NCBI GenBank assembly: GCA_934317845.1
Contig: CAKRES010000002.1
Span: 1 to 64,000 of the forward strand
Source: an uncultured Lachnospiraceae bacterium
GTDB taxonomy: Bacteria > Bacillota > Clostridia > Lachnospirales > Lachnospiraceae
Direction: 5' to 3'
Length of the DNA stretch: 64,000 nucleotides
Shown here: positions 1 to 7,719 of the stretch, one piece after another
Layout of the letters: each line of letters starts with the position of its first letter
How positions within the stretch are numbered: position 1 is the first letter of the stretch
Notes under the pieces: generated by a model
Told to the model about the DNA's origin: nothing
Databases searched by the model: none
What the model saw: only the letters and a program-made list of their open reading frames with translations
Made by a program: the position numbers and the translations under genes

Positions 1-4
1 GTAA

Positions 5-77
5 TCCTCGATAGCTCAGTTGGTAGAGCGCACGGCTGTTAACCGTGTTGTCGTAGGTTCGAGCCCTACTCGGGGAG
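5..77 (+). tRNA. tRNA-Asn (anticodon GTT)
   Basis: The acceptor stem (TCCTCGA with TCGGGGA), D-loop, T-loop GGTTCGAGCCC and a seven-base anticodon loop CTGTTAA give a complete cloverleaf. The anticodon GTT reads Asn codons. CCA is not encoded. It is the first of three tandem tRNA genes that end in one terminator; their promoter lies outside the window. Confidence 0.95.
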
Positions 78-131
78 TTTTTTTGGTAGATAGGTATAAT
101 TTCTACCAAACATCATATATTAAATTAATAA

Positions 132-203
132 GGCCCCATGGTCAAGCGGTTAAGACATCGCCCTTTCACGGCGGTAACACGGGTTCAAATCCCGTTGGGG
201 TCA
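132..203 (+). tRNA. tRNA-Glu (anticodon TTC)
   Basis: The acceptor stem GGCCCCA pairs with TGGGGTC. The anticodon loop CTTTCAC carries TTC, and the T-arm reads CGGGTTCAAATCCCG. It is co-transcribed with the Asn and Cys tRNAs on either side. CCA is not encoded. Confidence 0.95.
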
Positions 204-209
204 CTATAC

Positions 210-280
210 GGCGCCATAGCCAAGTGGTAAGGCACGGGTCTGCAACACCTTGATCACCAGTTCAAATCTGGTTGGCGCCT
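210..280 (+). tRNA. tRNA-Cys (anticodon GCA)
   Basis: The acceptor stem GGCGCCA pairs with TGGCGCC. The anticodon loop CTGCAAC carries GCA, and the T-arm contains CAGTTCAAATCTG. It is the last gene of the tRNA cluster and a terminator follows within 12 bases. Confidence 0.94.
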
Positions 281-290
281 CTCTTTATAA

Positions 291-333
291 ATACTGTAAA
301 CTTTGATTCTTCAAGGTTTACAGTATTTTTTTT
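291..333 (+). terminator. Terminator of the tRNA cluster
   Basis: The inverted repeat ATACTGTAAAC...GTTTACAGTAT encloses a short loop and is followed by eight T residues. This is a classic intrinsic terminator. Confidence 0.9.
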
Positions 334-480
334 GCGTGTCGGATAATCATAAATTTGTTTATAAAAATTAAACATTTCATAAGATTTCGGTAAGAGGACG
401 ATAAGAAACGTGTGTTATTCTTTCCCATGTAAGAGTAAGGGAGAAATAACGAGCGGCGTGCTCAGAAAGAGATGAGACAT

Positions 481-1635
481 ATGAAAGTTAGAATTTTAAC
501 AGGTGCATTTGGAGAGGGGCATAAAAGTGCGGCAAATGCATGTAAAGAAATGATCAGAAAAGAAGATCCACAGGCAGATGTGTTAGTGGTCGATGTGGTA
601 AAGGAATTGTTTGAAGCGCAGAGTAAGGCGGTTTATGGCTTGTTTCGATTCCTGGTGAATCATTGTGCAAATGCATATAATCTGTACTGTGCAGCAACAG
701 AGAAGAAAACGGACAGTCGTGTGAACCGTATGTTAAAAAAGCGGATGGATGAATATCTTGACCGGGAGCAGCCGGATCTGATCATTGCAACGATGCCTAT
801 TGTGGCACAATATGTGGGTAGTTATAAACGCAGCCATAAAGATAGTCCAAAGCTTTATACTTTTATTACAGATATTGAGGTGCGCCCGGAGTGGATCGCA
901 GAAGAAACCGATTGTTACTTTGTGGGAAGTCAGGAAGTGGCAGAGCATCTAAGAGAGCGTGGAGTCAGCAAAGAGCGGATCAAGATAAGTGGCATTCCGG
1001 TCCGACAACAATTTTATGAATCATGGGAATTACAGAACAGAGCAAAGCACAGCCATGAGAGGAGACTTTATATTTCAAATAACCAGTGTTGTGACAGAAA
1101 GAAAGAGGTTCTGATCATGGGAGGCGGTTTAGGAATGATTCCTGGTGTAGAGGATATGCTTACCGCACTTTTGGATGCACAGGATATAAAGGTAACTGTT
1201 TTAGCAGGACGGAACGAGAAGATGAAAAAGCAGCTTGAAACGCAGTTTCCGGCGATCCATGTGATAGGCTATACGGAGCAGGTAGCTGTGCTGATGCAGC
1301 AGGCAGATCTGATCGTTACAAAGGCCGGTGGGGTAACTATGTTTGAAGCGATCCACTGTCAGACGCCACTGTGTGTACTTGCTCCATTTTTATCGCAGGA
1401 GCAGGAAAATGCCCGGTTTATCATAAAACATAACTTTGGTATGGTGATGTGGGATAAAAGGCGGAAAGAAGCAGATATGATCCTGGAAATGTTAAGAAAT
1501 GATGTGGCACTTCGTACCATGAAAAAACAGATGGCAGCTTTTCTTTCCTCACTGACTCCTTTTTCCTGCTGTAGCAAAAAAGATAGCAACGACTGGCAAG
1601 AATCCGATGGTATGAGGCAGAGAAAAGAGGCATAG
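481..1635 (+). CDS. MurG/MGDG-synthase-like glycosyltransferase (GT28-type)
   Basis: A 384-residue protein opening with the nucleotide-sugar transferase signature GAFGEGHKSAA (residues 7-17), as in MGDG synthase and UgtP-type diacylglycerol glucosyltransferases. The C-terminal half has the UDP-binding segment VTKAGGVTMFEAI. Such enzymes add hexoses to membrane diacylglycerol at the cytoplasmic face. The start at 481 is preferred over the in-frame ATG at 472, because the AAAGAG motif at 466-471 abuts 472 but lies nine bases from 481. The deacetylase gene begins three bases after its stop, so the pair and the following flippase-like gene look like one operon. Lipid-anchor glycosylation is inferred; the acceptor cannot be read from sequence. 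Confidence 0.8.
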   Translation: MKVRILTGAFGEGHKSAANACKEMIRKEDPQADVLVVDVVKELFEAQSKAVYGLFRFLVNHCANAYNLYCAATEKKTDSRVNRMLKKRMDEYLDREQPDLIIATMPIVAQYVGSYKRSHKDSPKLYTFITDIEVRPEWIAEETDCYFVGSQEVAEHLRERGVSKERIKISGIPVRQQFYESWELQNRAKHSHERRLYISNNQCCDRKKEVLIMGGGLGMIPGVEDMLTALLDAQDIKVTVLAGRNEKMKKQLETQFPAIHVIGYTEQVAVLMQQADLIVTKAGGVTMFEAIHCQTPLCVLAPFLSQEQENARFIIKHNFGMVMWDKRRKEADMILEMLRNDVALRTMKKQMAAFLSSLTPFSCCSKKDSNDWQESDGMRQRKEA

Positions 1636-1638
1636 GAT

Positions 1639-2337
1639 ATGAGGAAAAAAACGATAGCAACAATGATATTGGCAGCGGCAGCGTCGTATAGTATTGTGCC
1701 AACTGTTTTAACACGAGGGGCAAATGTAATTGCTGCAATGGCCAGAGTATTTAAAAGAAAAGAGAAATGCCTTTATCTGACTTTTGATGATGGCCCGGGG
1801 ATTCATACACCTGCAGTCCTTGCTGTCCTGCAAAAATATGAGATTCCAGCAACCTTTTTTATGGTAGGGGAGTTTGCGAAAAAGAACCCCGATCTGGTTC
1901 ATAAAATTCAGGAGAACGGGCATGCGATCGGATTACATTCCAGATGGCATAAAAATCCTCTTTGGGAAGCTCCATTTTCCTGTTATCGGGATTGGAATGA
2001 GAGCAAAAGGATATTAGATGAACTTCAAATCCCGGTATCGTATGTACGTCCACCATGGGGAATCAGCAATCTTGCCTTTTTGTTCTGGTGTAAAAAGCAG
2101 CAGGTGTATCCTGTTTTTTGGAATGTAATGGCAGAAGACTGGCAGGCAGATACTACTCCGGAAGAGATCGCAGCAAAGATCATCCGGCGGACCAAAGCAG
2201 GCGATGTTATTTGCCTGCACGATGGGCGAGGAGAAAAAAATGCTCCTCTTCGCACGGCACAGGCATTAGAGATCGCTTTGCCAAAGCTGTTGCAGCAAGG
2301 TTATCGTTTCTGTTGCCTTGATGAACGGAAAAAATAA
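1639..2337 (+). CDS. Polysaccharide deacetylase (NodB domain, CE4)
   Basis: A 232-residue protein with an N-terminal hydrophobic segment (about residues 5-30: signal or anchor) and then one NodB domain. Visible motifs are YLTFDDGPG (catalytic Asp and metal Asp), HSRWH (metal-binding His pair), RPPWG and a late CLHDGRG. CE4 enzymes remove acetyl groups from N-acetylated glycans such as peptidoglycan or chitin-like oligomers, outside the membrane. It lies directly behind the GT28-type gene and ahead of the flippase-like gene. The substrate could be peptidoglycan or a secondary wall polymer; sequence does not decide. Confidence 0.88.
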   Translation: MRKKTIATMILAAAASYSIVPTVLTRGANVIAAMARVFKRKEKCLYLTFDDGPGIHTPAVLAVLQKYEIPATFFMVGEFAKKNPDLVHKIQENGHAIGLHSRWHKNPLWEAPFSCYRDWNESKRILDELQIPVSYVRPPWGISNLAFLFWCKKQQVYPVFWNVMAEDWQADTTPEEIAAKIIRRTKAGDVICLHDGRGEKNAPLRTAQALEIALPKLLQQGYRFCCLDERKK

Positions 2338-2366
2338 ATACAGGGAAATAGGAGTGGTGGTGAGAT

Positions 2367-3485
2367 ATGATGCAAAACAATGCATGTTTTCAAAATGAAA
2401 AGATGGTACAGAATCCTGCAGATGAAAGGGAAACTAGTGACAACACTGTGACACAGGAGAGGAAGAAGTTTTCATTTTTAAAGAGCGGACTTTTATTTCT
2501 TGCGCTGCTTGCAGTGACCTTTTTTGTTGTGTTTAAAAATCTGGATGCCAGGCAATTGTTTCAAAGTATGCGTCTTGCGAATGGCTGGTATCTGCTGGCA
2601 GGCTGTGTGGCAATGTGTTTGTTTAGTTTAGGGGAAGCTGCCAATATTTATAACGGTTTTTCTATTATGAAAACTCCGGTTTCCTTTTGGTTATGTATCA
2701 AATATGCGGTAGCGGGCTTCTTTTTTAGTTCCATTACACCCTCTGCAAGTGGCGGACAGCCAATGCAGGTTTATTATATGCATAAGGATCATATTCCGGT
2801 TGCGAAAGGTTCTTTGGCACTTTTGCTTGAGCTGATCAGTTATCAGATCGCTACGATCGGTTTTGCGTTGGTAGGCATTTTCTTAAAATGGGATTTTTTG
2901 AGCAGTCAGACAGGTTCCCTGAAATATTTGTTTGCTGCAGGGCTGCTTTTGAATCTGCTGTTGCTGCTTCTGATCGGTATTGCGGTATTTTCTAAAAAGC
3001 TGATCCATTCCCTGATGCGGTTTGTGGTGAAGGTTGTTTCGTTTGTACAGAGAAAGGATGGGGCAGAGTTTTATCAAAAGGCAGAACGGATGGTGGAAGA
3101 ATATCAGCAGAGTGCAGTCTATATCAGAAAAAACAAGCGCCAAATGGGAAGGATGCTGTTGGTTTCCTTTTTGCAGATCGCGGCATTGCATAGTGTTGTG
3201 TTCTGGGTTTACCGTTCCTTTGGTTTTTATGAGTATGGATTTCTGGATGTGGTGCTGCTGCAGGCTGTTTTGTTTATCACGGTTTCTGCACTGCCGCTTC
3301 CGGGAACGGTCGGTGTCGGAGAGAGTGGATTTCTGCTTCTTTATAAAACACTTTTTCCGGGAGCGTATTTGGGAAGCGGAATGCTTTTAAGCCGAGGCAT
3401 TAATCTTTATCTGTATGTCATCGTTACGGGATTATTTCTGCTGCTATATTGTGTAGTCCAGAAGAGACGCTGCGTCGTGGAATAG
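2367..3485 (+). CDS. Flippase-like integral membrane protein (LPG-synthase TM / UPF0104 family)
   Basis: A 372-residue protein with an approximately 45-residue polar N-terminus followed by 7-8 hydrophobic segments. It carries the family hallmarks SASGGQPMQVYYM (PSxxGG motif) and LPLPGTVGVGESGF (PGxxGxxE motif), as in the membrane half of MprF and in AglD-type proteins. No cytosolic lysyl-transferase domain is present. Members move lipids or lipid-linked sugars across the membrane. Position after the GT28 and deacetylase genes suggests it flips the glycolipid made by the first gene (inference). Two adjacent ATG codons (2367, 2370) could start it. Confidence 0.82.
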   Translation: MMQNNACFQNEKMVQNPADERETSDNTVTQERKKFSFLKSGLLFLALLAVTFFVVFKNLDARQLFQSMRLANGWYLLAGCVAMCLFSLGEAANIYNGFSIMKTPVSFWLCIKYAVAGFFFSSITPSASGGQPMQVYYMHKDHIPVAKGSLALLLELISYQIATIGFALVGIFLKWDFLSSQTGSLKYLFAAGLLLNLLLLLLIGIAVFSKKLIHSLMRFVVKVVSFVQRKDGAEFYQKAERMVEEYQQSAVYIRKNKRQMGRMLLVSFLQIAALHSVVFWVYRSFGFYEYGFLDVVLLQAVLFITVSALPLPGTVGVGESGFLLLYKTLFPGAYLGSGMLLSRGINLYLYVIVTGLFLLLYCVVQKRRCVVE

Positions 3486-3562
3486 AATGGCAGATGGCAT
3501 CAACAGTGAATCGATAGTGAGATGACCGAAAGATAATGTTGTGCCGTAAAAGAGGTAAAAAA

Positions 3563-3609
3563 ATCTGTGGTACATAAGTTTAACACTTATGTCCACAGAT
3601 ATTTTTTTT
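3563..3609. terminator. Bidirectional intrinsic terminator between convergent operons
   Basis: A long near-perfect stem (ATCTGTGG-ACATAAGT paired with ACTTATGT-CCACAGAT) with a TTAAC-type loop, A-rich on the left and eight Ts on the right. It lies between the plus-strand flippase-like gene and the minus-strand DUF1284/bioY operon, whose last codons overlap the stem. It can terminate both. Confidence 0.9.
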
Positions 3610-3975
3610 GCAGGCACTAACGGGGAACCAGCCACAGCCTTCGCAGATGTCGGCAAGCATTTCCTCCGTCATGTTTGCATCGATCTCCTGAATGAGATCC
3701 TGATAAATATATTCCTGTTCTTTTAATTCAAAGTAATCAACCGTTTTCTGATCAAATCGCTTGACCTTTTCCTGTGTGTCACATAGATCCTCTCCCATTT
3801 TGTGAGGACAGGCAGAACATAAGGTGTCTGTAGAAAAGGACAGGCGGATCTTTAATCCTGGTTCTGTTCTGAGGGCGTGTACTACTTCGTCCATATGGGA
3901 AACAAAGCCGTCACTGTACCCTTTTCCGGAATACCCCTGGGTGCAGAGCAGGTGATGGGGACGGAGCGTGATCAT
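3580..3975 (-). CDS. DUF1284 domain protein, cysteine-rich
   Basis: A 131-residue protein that begins MITLRPHHLLC, the diagnostic DUF1284 opening. It has cysteine groups CSACPH in the middle, CEGCGWFP near the C-terminus and a CKKN-ICGHKC tail, suggesting a metal or Fe-S site. The start at 3975 is chosen because it overlaps the bioY stop (ATGA), a translational-coupling arrangement, and because the upstream 32 in-frame codons are bioY in another frame. Its function is unknown. Being co-transcribed with bioY, it is presumably expressed under biotin limitation. Confidence 0.85.
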   Translation of the reverse strand: MITLRPHHLLCTQGYSGKGYSDGFVSHMDEVVHALRTEPGLKIRLSFSTDTLCSACPHKMGEDLCDTQEKVKRFDQKTVDYFELKEQEYIYQDLIQEIDANMTEEMLADICEGCGWFPVSACKKNICGHKC

Positions 3976-4541
3976 GCTTCCAGCCCCGGAAGACGTTTCC
4001 GTACAGGGAATCCGATCATACAAGCTAGAATTGCTTTGATGATCGCAGTTGGGATAAATGGAAGTACACAAGCGGTAATTCCTACCATTACAGTGCTTTT
4101 GGTAAGCAGACAGAACATAACGACACCAACCACATAGTTGACAACAGTTCCAAGGATCAGGGAAAGAAGAAATGCTCCCTTGAATGCCTTGCGGTGCTCT
4201 ACACCGAAGCCGATGATGAATGCCATCAGTGGGAAGGAAATTAAAAATCCTCCGGTTGGTCCCACAAATTTATCAAATCCTGCAGAAAAGTTAGCAAGTA
4301 CCGGAACGCCTACTGCGCCAAGTAATAAGTAAATGACACAGGAGATCGTGGAAAATTTTGCTCCTAATATAATGGCAGCTAAAGTAATAGCGAATGTCTG
4401 CATTGTCATTGGTACGCCAAGTGGCATAGGGATGGAGATCTGTGCCATCACAGCGATCACGGCTGTAAATAATCCGACATAACAGATGTCCTTAATACTG
4501 AAATGGGTTGTTTTGGTTGCCTGAGTTTGAACTTCACTCAT
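3972..4541 (-). CDS. bioY: BioY, biotin ECF transporter substrate-binding subunit
   Basis: A 189-residue, six-helix membrane protein with the BioY pattern: a cytosolic N-terminus ending in FSIKDICYVGLFTAVIAV, an early PMPLGVPMTMQTFAI segment, and PTGGFLISFPLMAFIIGF. It is the biotin-binding S component that works with the shared EcfAAT module, which is not in this window. No biotin-synthesis genes are nearby, so biotin salvage is suggested. Its stop overlaps the DUF1284 start by four bases. A BirA-like operator lies over its promoter. Confidence 0.95.
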   Translation of the reverse strand: MSEVQTQATKTTHFSIKDICYVGLFTAVIAVMAQISIPMPLGVPMTMQTFAITLAAIILGAKFSTISCVIYLLLGAVGVPVLANFSAGFDKFVGPTGGFLISFPLMAFIIGFGVEHRKAFKGAFLLSLILGTVVNYVVGVVMFCLLTKSTVMVGITACVLPFIPTAIIKAILACMIGFPVRKRLPGLEA

Positions 4542-4586
4542 TTTTGTTCCTCCTTATAAGGGCTTATTTTAAATTTAGATGTATGT

Positions 4587-4628
4587 ATTGACCCGCTGCT
4601 TTTCTGTTTTAAATACAGTGTGGTCAAT
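4587..4628 (-). other. Inverted repeat in the bioY leader
   Basis: ATTGACC and GGTCAAT are separated by 28 bases that hold a second small stem (CTGT...ACAG). It lies in the predicted 5' leader of bioY. It may fold as a nested hairpin, but there is no U-tract to make it a terminator and it matches no riboswitch I know. Confidence 0.35.
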
Positions 4629-4641
4629 GAATCCATCGCTT

Positions 4642-4670
4642 ATTAAAACACAGGAAATTCGAAATGTCAA
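4642..4670 (-). promoter_or_regulatory. bioY promoter
   Basis: On the minus strand TTGACA (4670-4665), a 17-base spacer and TTTAAT (4647-4642) form a sigma-A-type promoter about 100 bases before bioY. The -35 hexamer lies inside the left half of the BirA-like operator. Confidence 0.75.
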
Positions 4671-4697
4671 CCTATATATAAAAATATGGTTAACATT
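4663..4697. promoter_or_regulatory. BirA-like biotin operator
   Basis: AATGTCAACC, 15 bases, then GGTTAACATT: an inverted repeat with one mismatch. It matches the known Firmicute BirA operator form (TGTTAACC-N14-16-GGTTAACA). It overlaps the -35 box of the bioY promoter, so biotinyl-AMP-bound BirA would block transcription when biotin is plentiful. Confidence 0.8.
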
Positions 4698-4739
4698 TGT
4701 CTTTGGGCTTGTAAATGAGAAGTGTGGCCATGGGAATGC

Positions 4740-4769
4740 TTGTCTAGTAAGGCGGGAATATGCTAGAAT
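4740..4769 (+). promoter_or_regulatory. Promoter of the DUF951-GH25 operon
   Basis: TTGTCT, an 18-base spacer and TAGAAT with an upstream TG (extended -10, TGCTAGAAT) lie about 80 bases before the DUF951 start. Confidence 0.6.
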
Positions 4770-4847
4770 GAATGCAATGAGTCAAAAGATACAGAAGCTT
4801 TTTTAGAAGCAGGATGATCATATAAAGTTAGTCTGGGAGGTCTGGAA

Positions 4848-5045
4848 ATGAAATTTGATATTGGTCAGGTGATAAAAATGAAGAAGCCACACCCTTGTGG
4901 GGCAAATGAGTGGGAGATCCTTCGTGTGGGCATGGATTTTAAATTGAAATGCAAGGGCTGTGGTCATGAGGTAATGTTGACGCGGAAACTTGTCGAGAAA
5001 AATTTCAAGGGATTTATAGAGGAAGGGAAGGAAACAGAAAAATGA
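4848..5045 (+). CDS. DUF951 family small protein
   Basis: A 65-residue protein with the DUF951 pattern: MKFDIGQVIKMKKPHPCG, then EWEILRVGMDFKLKCKGCGHEVML. The three conserved cysteines (PCG and CKGC) may bind zinc, and the fold is a small beta barrel. In Firmicutes it is usually near parB or ychF; here it is fused by a four-base ATGA overlap to the start of the GH25 gene. Its role is unknown. The GGGAGGT ribosome binding site is well placed. Confidence 0.88.
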   Translation: MKFDIGQVIKMKKPHPCGANEWEILRVGMDFKLKCKGCGHEVMLTRKLVEKNFKGFIEEGKETEK

Positions 5046-7645
5046 GAGTTCGTTTGAAAAAAGTAGGGATAGTTCTGTTGTTGCTATGGAGCGGCATGGG
5101 GATGTGTTTTGGGAATTCTGTTTCTGCAGCGGAACCATCGGAGCAGGAGCTTGACCGGGATCCGGCATTAATGAAGCAGGAGCAGGCTGACTATGAGTGG
5201 GGAGAAGATTCGGAGGATGCGGCGCAGATCGCAGGAGACAGTATGCCGATCGTGAAAAGTCCATTTACAAAAAGCACGTATCGTCATGCCAGACGATTTG
5301 CCGGTTATAAGGTGGCGCACGGTATTGATGTGTCCCAGTGGCAGGGAAATATTGACTGGAAGAGGGTAAAACGTGCAGGTGTCAGATATGCGATCATCCG
5401 TGTTGGTTATCGTGGAGCCGGAACGGGACGTCTGATGCCGGACAGCCGTTACGTCAGCTATATCAAGGGTGCGTTAAAAGCCGGTATTAAGGTGGGGGTT
5501 TACATTTACTCACAGGCAACGACACCGGCGGAAGCAAGAGCGGAAGCGAATTATGTATTAAAGCGGATCAAGGGCTATGACATTTCCATGCCGGTGGTGC
5601 TTGATTATGAGTTTTATACGTCAACGTCGGGACGGCTGTTAAAGGCGCATCTTACGAAGCGGAAAGCGACCGATGTGTGCGAGGCGTTTTGTAAGACGGT
5701 GGAGTCGGCAGGTTATGTGCCGATGGTCTATGCCAACGGGGATATGATGAACAATCACCTGTATGCGGAGGAGCTTGCCAAAACGCGTTTGATGTGGCTG
5801 GCTAATTTCGGTAAGAACAATGGAAAAGATCGTGGATTTGCCACGGCATATAATGGTACCTATTCGTTCTGGCAGTACACCAGCCGGGGAAGAGTGCCGG
5901 GAATCCGCGGATATACCGATCTGAATTTCTGGTATCAGACGAGTGAGATCCAGAAGAAAAAGACCGCTACCAAGCTTGCCATTACGGCGGACAGCATTAC
6001 GTTAAAGGCAGAAAATGAAGCCAATCTTTATTACGGTCTGACACCGGCAGACTGTACGGATGAGATCACATGGACATCGTCAAGACCGGATGTGGCTTAT
6101 GTAAAGGACGCAACCGTATATGGGGTGTCTGCGGGCGAAACGGTCATTACAGCGAGCACGCCGTCCGGAGTCAGTGACAGTGTGAAGGTGTATGTGTCTG
6201 CTAATCTGAAGGAATACAAGATCGACAGTGTGAGCACATTTACTTATAATGGACATTTGCAGGAGCCGGCGGTGAAGGTTGTTTCCAAAAAAGCAGTGGC
6301 GGCTTCCGGTAAAGTGAAAAAGGAAGCGGATCTGTTTAGCGGACCGTCAGATTCCTACAATCTGCTCGGAACACTGAAAAAAGGAAAACAGGTGAACATT
6401 TCCGGGCAGGCGGGGCTTTATTATGCAGTGACTTACCAAAAGGGCGACCAGACCGTGAGCGGTTATGTGAAAAAAGAACAGCTTTCCGTATCCAAAGAGC
6501 AGTGCACGCTGGTGCTGGATCGGGATTACAGTGTAAAATATACAGATAATCAAAATGCCGGAACAGGGCTGATCGAGGTGTCAGGAGCCGGAGATGGAAG
6601 ATACAGCGGCATTGTGTCGGGAACGATGACGATCGCACAGGCGGTACTTTCTGGTTCTATGGTAAAACAGGTGCAGGTAACAGGTGTTTCCGGACAGGCG
6701 GCCCTTTTGGATGTTGTGTTAAAGGATCAGGGAGTCATGCTGAAAAAGGGCGTGGATTACACGATCACAACACCGGGAAATGCTTCTTTGCCGGGCGGAG
6801 AACTTCTCCTTGCCACGATTGCCGGACAGGGCAATTATAAAGGAACGGTGACGATCTCCTATGCTGTGGGATCGGAAGCCTTTCATGCCGGAACGGTAAC
6901 CGATACGCAGGTGGGTGTGGCAGGAGCTGTTGCACAAGACGTGCAGCAGGTGGATTTCGGACAGGAGCAAAACATCAGTGAGGCATCGGTTACGGTGCTT
7001 GGAGACTATGTATACAACCAGAAGGAACAGGTTCCTGAGCTGCTCGTGCAGCACAATGGGCGGCAGCTCGTGGCAGGAACGGACTATGATATGGTGTTAA
7101 GCCATAACAGCTGTGCCGGGGAGGCTACGATCCGTCTGATCGGCAGAGGGGCTTATGCCGGAGAAAAGGAAGTGACCTTTACGATTGCAAAGGCACCGCT
7201 TTCCCGCGTGTCATTTGCCAAGATTGCATCACAGGAATATGCCGGCAGAGCAGTGACACCAGCTCTTGATGTGCGCGATCAAAAGAGCAGCCTGCTTGCC
7301 GGAGTGGATTATCAGGCAGTCTATGAAAATAATGTAAAACGAGGTAAGGCTTTGGTGACGATCACCGGGCAGGGCAATTACACCGGAAGCCGCACTATTT
7401 CCTTTAGGATCGGAAAAAAACAGGTGAAAAATCTGAAGATCAAGGCGATCGGCAACTACAAATACAAGGGACGCCGCATCAAGCCGAAGCTTTCTGTTCT
7501 GTTAAATGGTAGGGCCTTAAAGGCAGGACGCGATTATACAGTACGCTATGGAGCCAATAAAAAAGTAGGAAAAGCAACGGTTACCATTTGCGGAAAAGGC
7601 AACTTTACGGGAAAGAAGACGATCAGCTTCCGGATCGTGCGGTAG
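5042..7645 (+). CDS. Secreted GH25 muramidase with Ig-like, SH3 and GxDY repeat domains
   Basis: An 867-residue exported protein. A signal peptide (residues 1-30, ending SVSAA) is followed by an acidic linker and a GH25 domain (about 90-305). That domain has HGIDVSQWQGNIDW (catalytic-site Asp96), VVLDYEF (DxE acid residues), MVYANGD and FWQYTSRG, so it should cleave the MurNAc-GlcNAc bond of peptidoglycan. A BIG2-type Ig domain follows (about 310-390). Then come five repeats of the form Y-G-x-P-x-V...L-x-x-G-x-DY...G-x-ATVTI-x-G-x-G-Y-x-G-x-x-F-I. An SH3-like domain (VKKEADLFSGPSD to GYVKKEQL) sits inside the first repeat. The repeats probably bind wall glycans. There is no sortase motif. It overlaps DUF951 by four bases. 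Confidence 0.93.
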   Translation: MRVRLKKVGIVLLLLWSGMGMCFGNSVSAAEPSEQELDRDPALMKQEQADYEWGEDSEDAAQIAGDSMPIVKSPFTKSTYRHARRFAGYKVAHGIDVSQWQGNIDWKRVKRAGVRYAIIRVGYRGAGTGRLMPDSRYVSYIKGALKAGIKVGVYIYSQATTPAEARAEANYVLKRIKGYDISMPVVLDYEFYTSTSGRLLKAHLTKRKATDVCEAFCKTVESAGYVPMVYANGDMMNNHLYAEELAKTRLMWLANFGKNNGKDRGFATAYNGTYSFWQYTSRGRVPGIRGYTDLNFWYQTSEIQKKKTATKLAITADSITLKAENEANLYYGLTPADCTDEITWTSSRPDVAYVKDATVYGVSAGETVITASTPSGVSDSVKVYVSANLKEYKIDSVSTFTYNGHLQEPAVKVVSKKAVAASGKVKKEADLFSGPSDSYNLLGTLKKGKQVNISGQAGLYYAVTYQKGDQTVSGYVKKEQLSVSKEQCTLVLDRDYSVKYTDNQNAGTGLIEVSGAGDGRYSGIVSGTMTIAQAVLSGSMVKQVQVTGVSGQAALLDVVLKDQGVMLKKGVDYTITTPGNASLPGGELLLATIAGQGNYKGTVTISYAVGSEAFHAGTVTDTQVGVAGAVAQDVQQVDFGQEQNISEASVTVLGDYVYNQKEQVPELLVQHNGRQLVAGTDYDMVLSHNSCAGEATIRLIGRGAYAGEKEVTFTIAKAPLSRVSFAKIASQEYAGRAVTPALDVRDQKSSLLAGVDYQAVYENNVKRGKALVTITGQGNYTGSRTISFRIGKKQVKNLKIKAIGNYKYKGRRIKPKLSVLLNGRALKAGRDYTVRYGANKKVGKATVTICGKGNFTGKKTISFRIVR

Positions 7646-7719
7646 AGAACGGGAACGTAAGCATTGAAGCGGACAGTGGCAGAAGAAGGTAACCACTGAT
7701 AGAAAAACAGGAGAAAGTG

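Noticed and set aside
20..253. 77-residue open frame across the first bases
   Set aside because: It runs through all three tRNA genes; it is an artefact of structural RNA sequence.
4579..4806. 75-residue frame upstream of DUF951
   Set aside because: It covers the bioY promoter, the operator and the opposite promoter, has no plausible ribosome binding site and no family resemblance.
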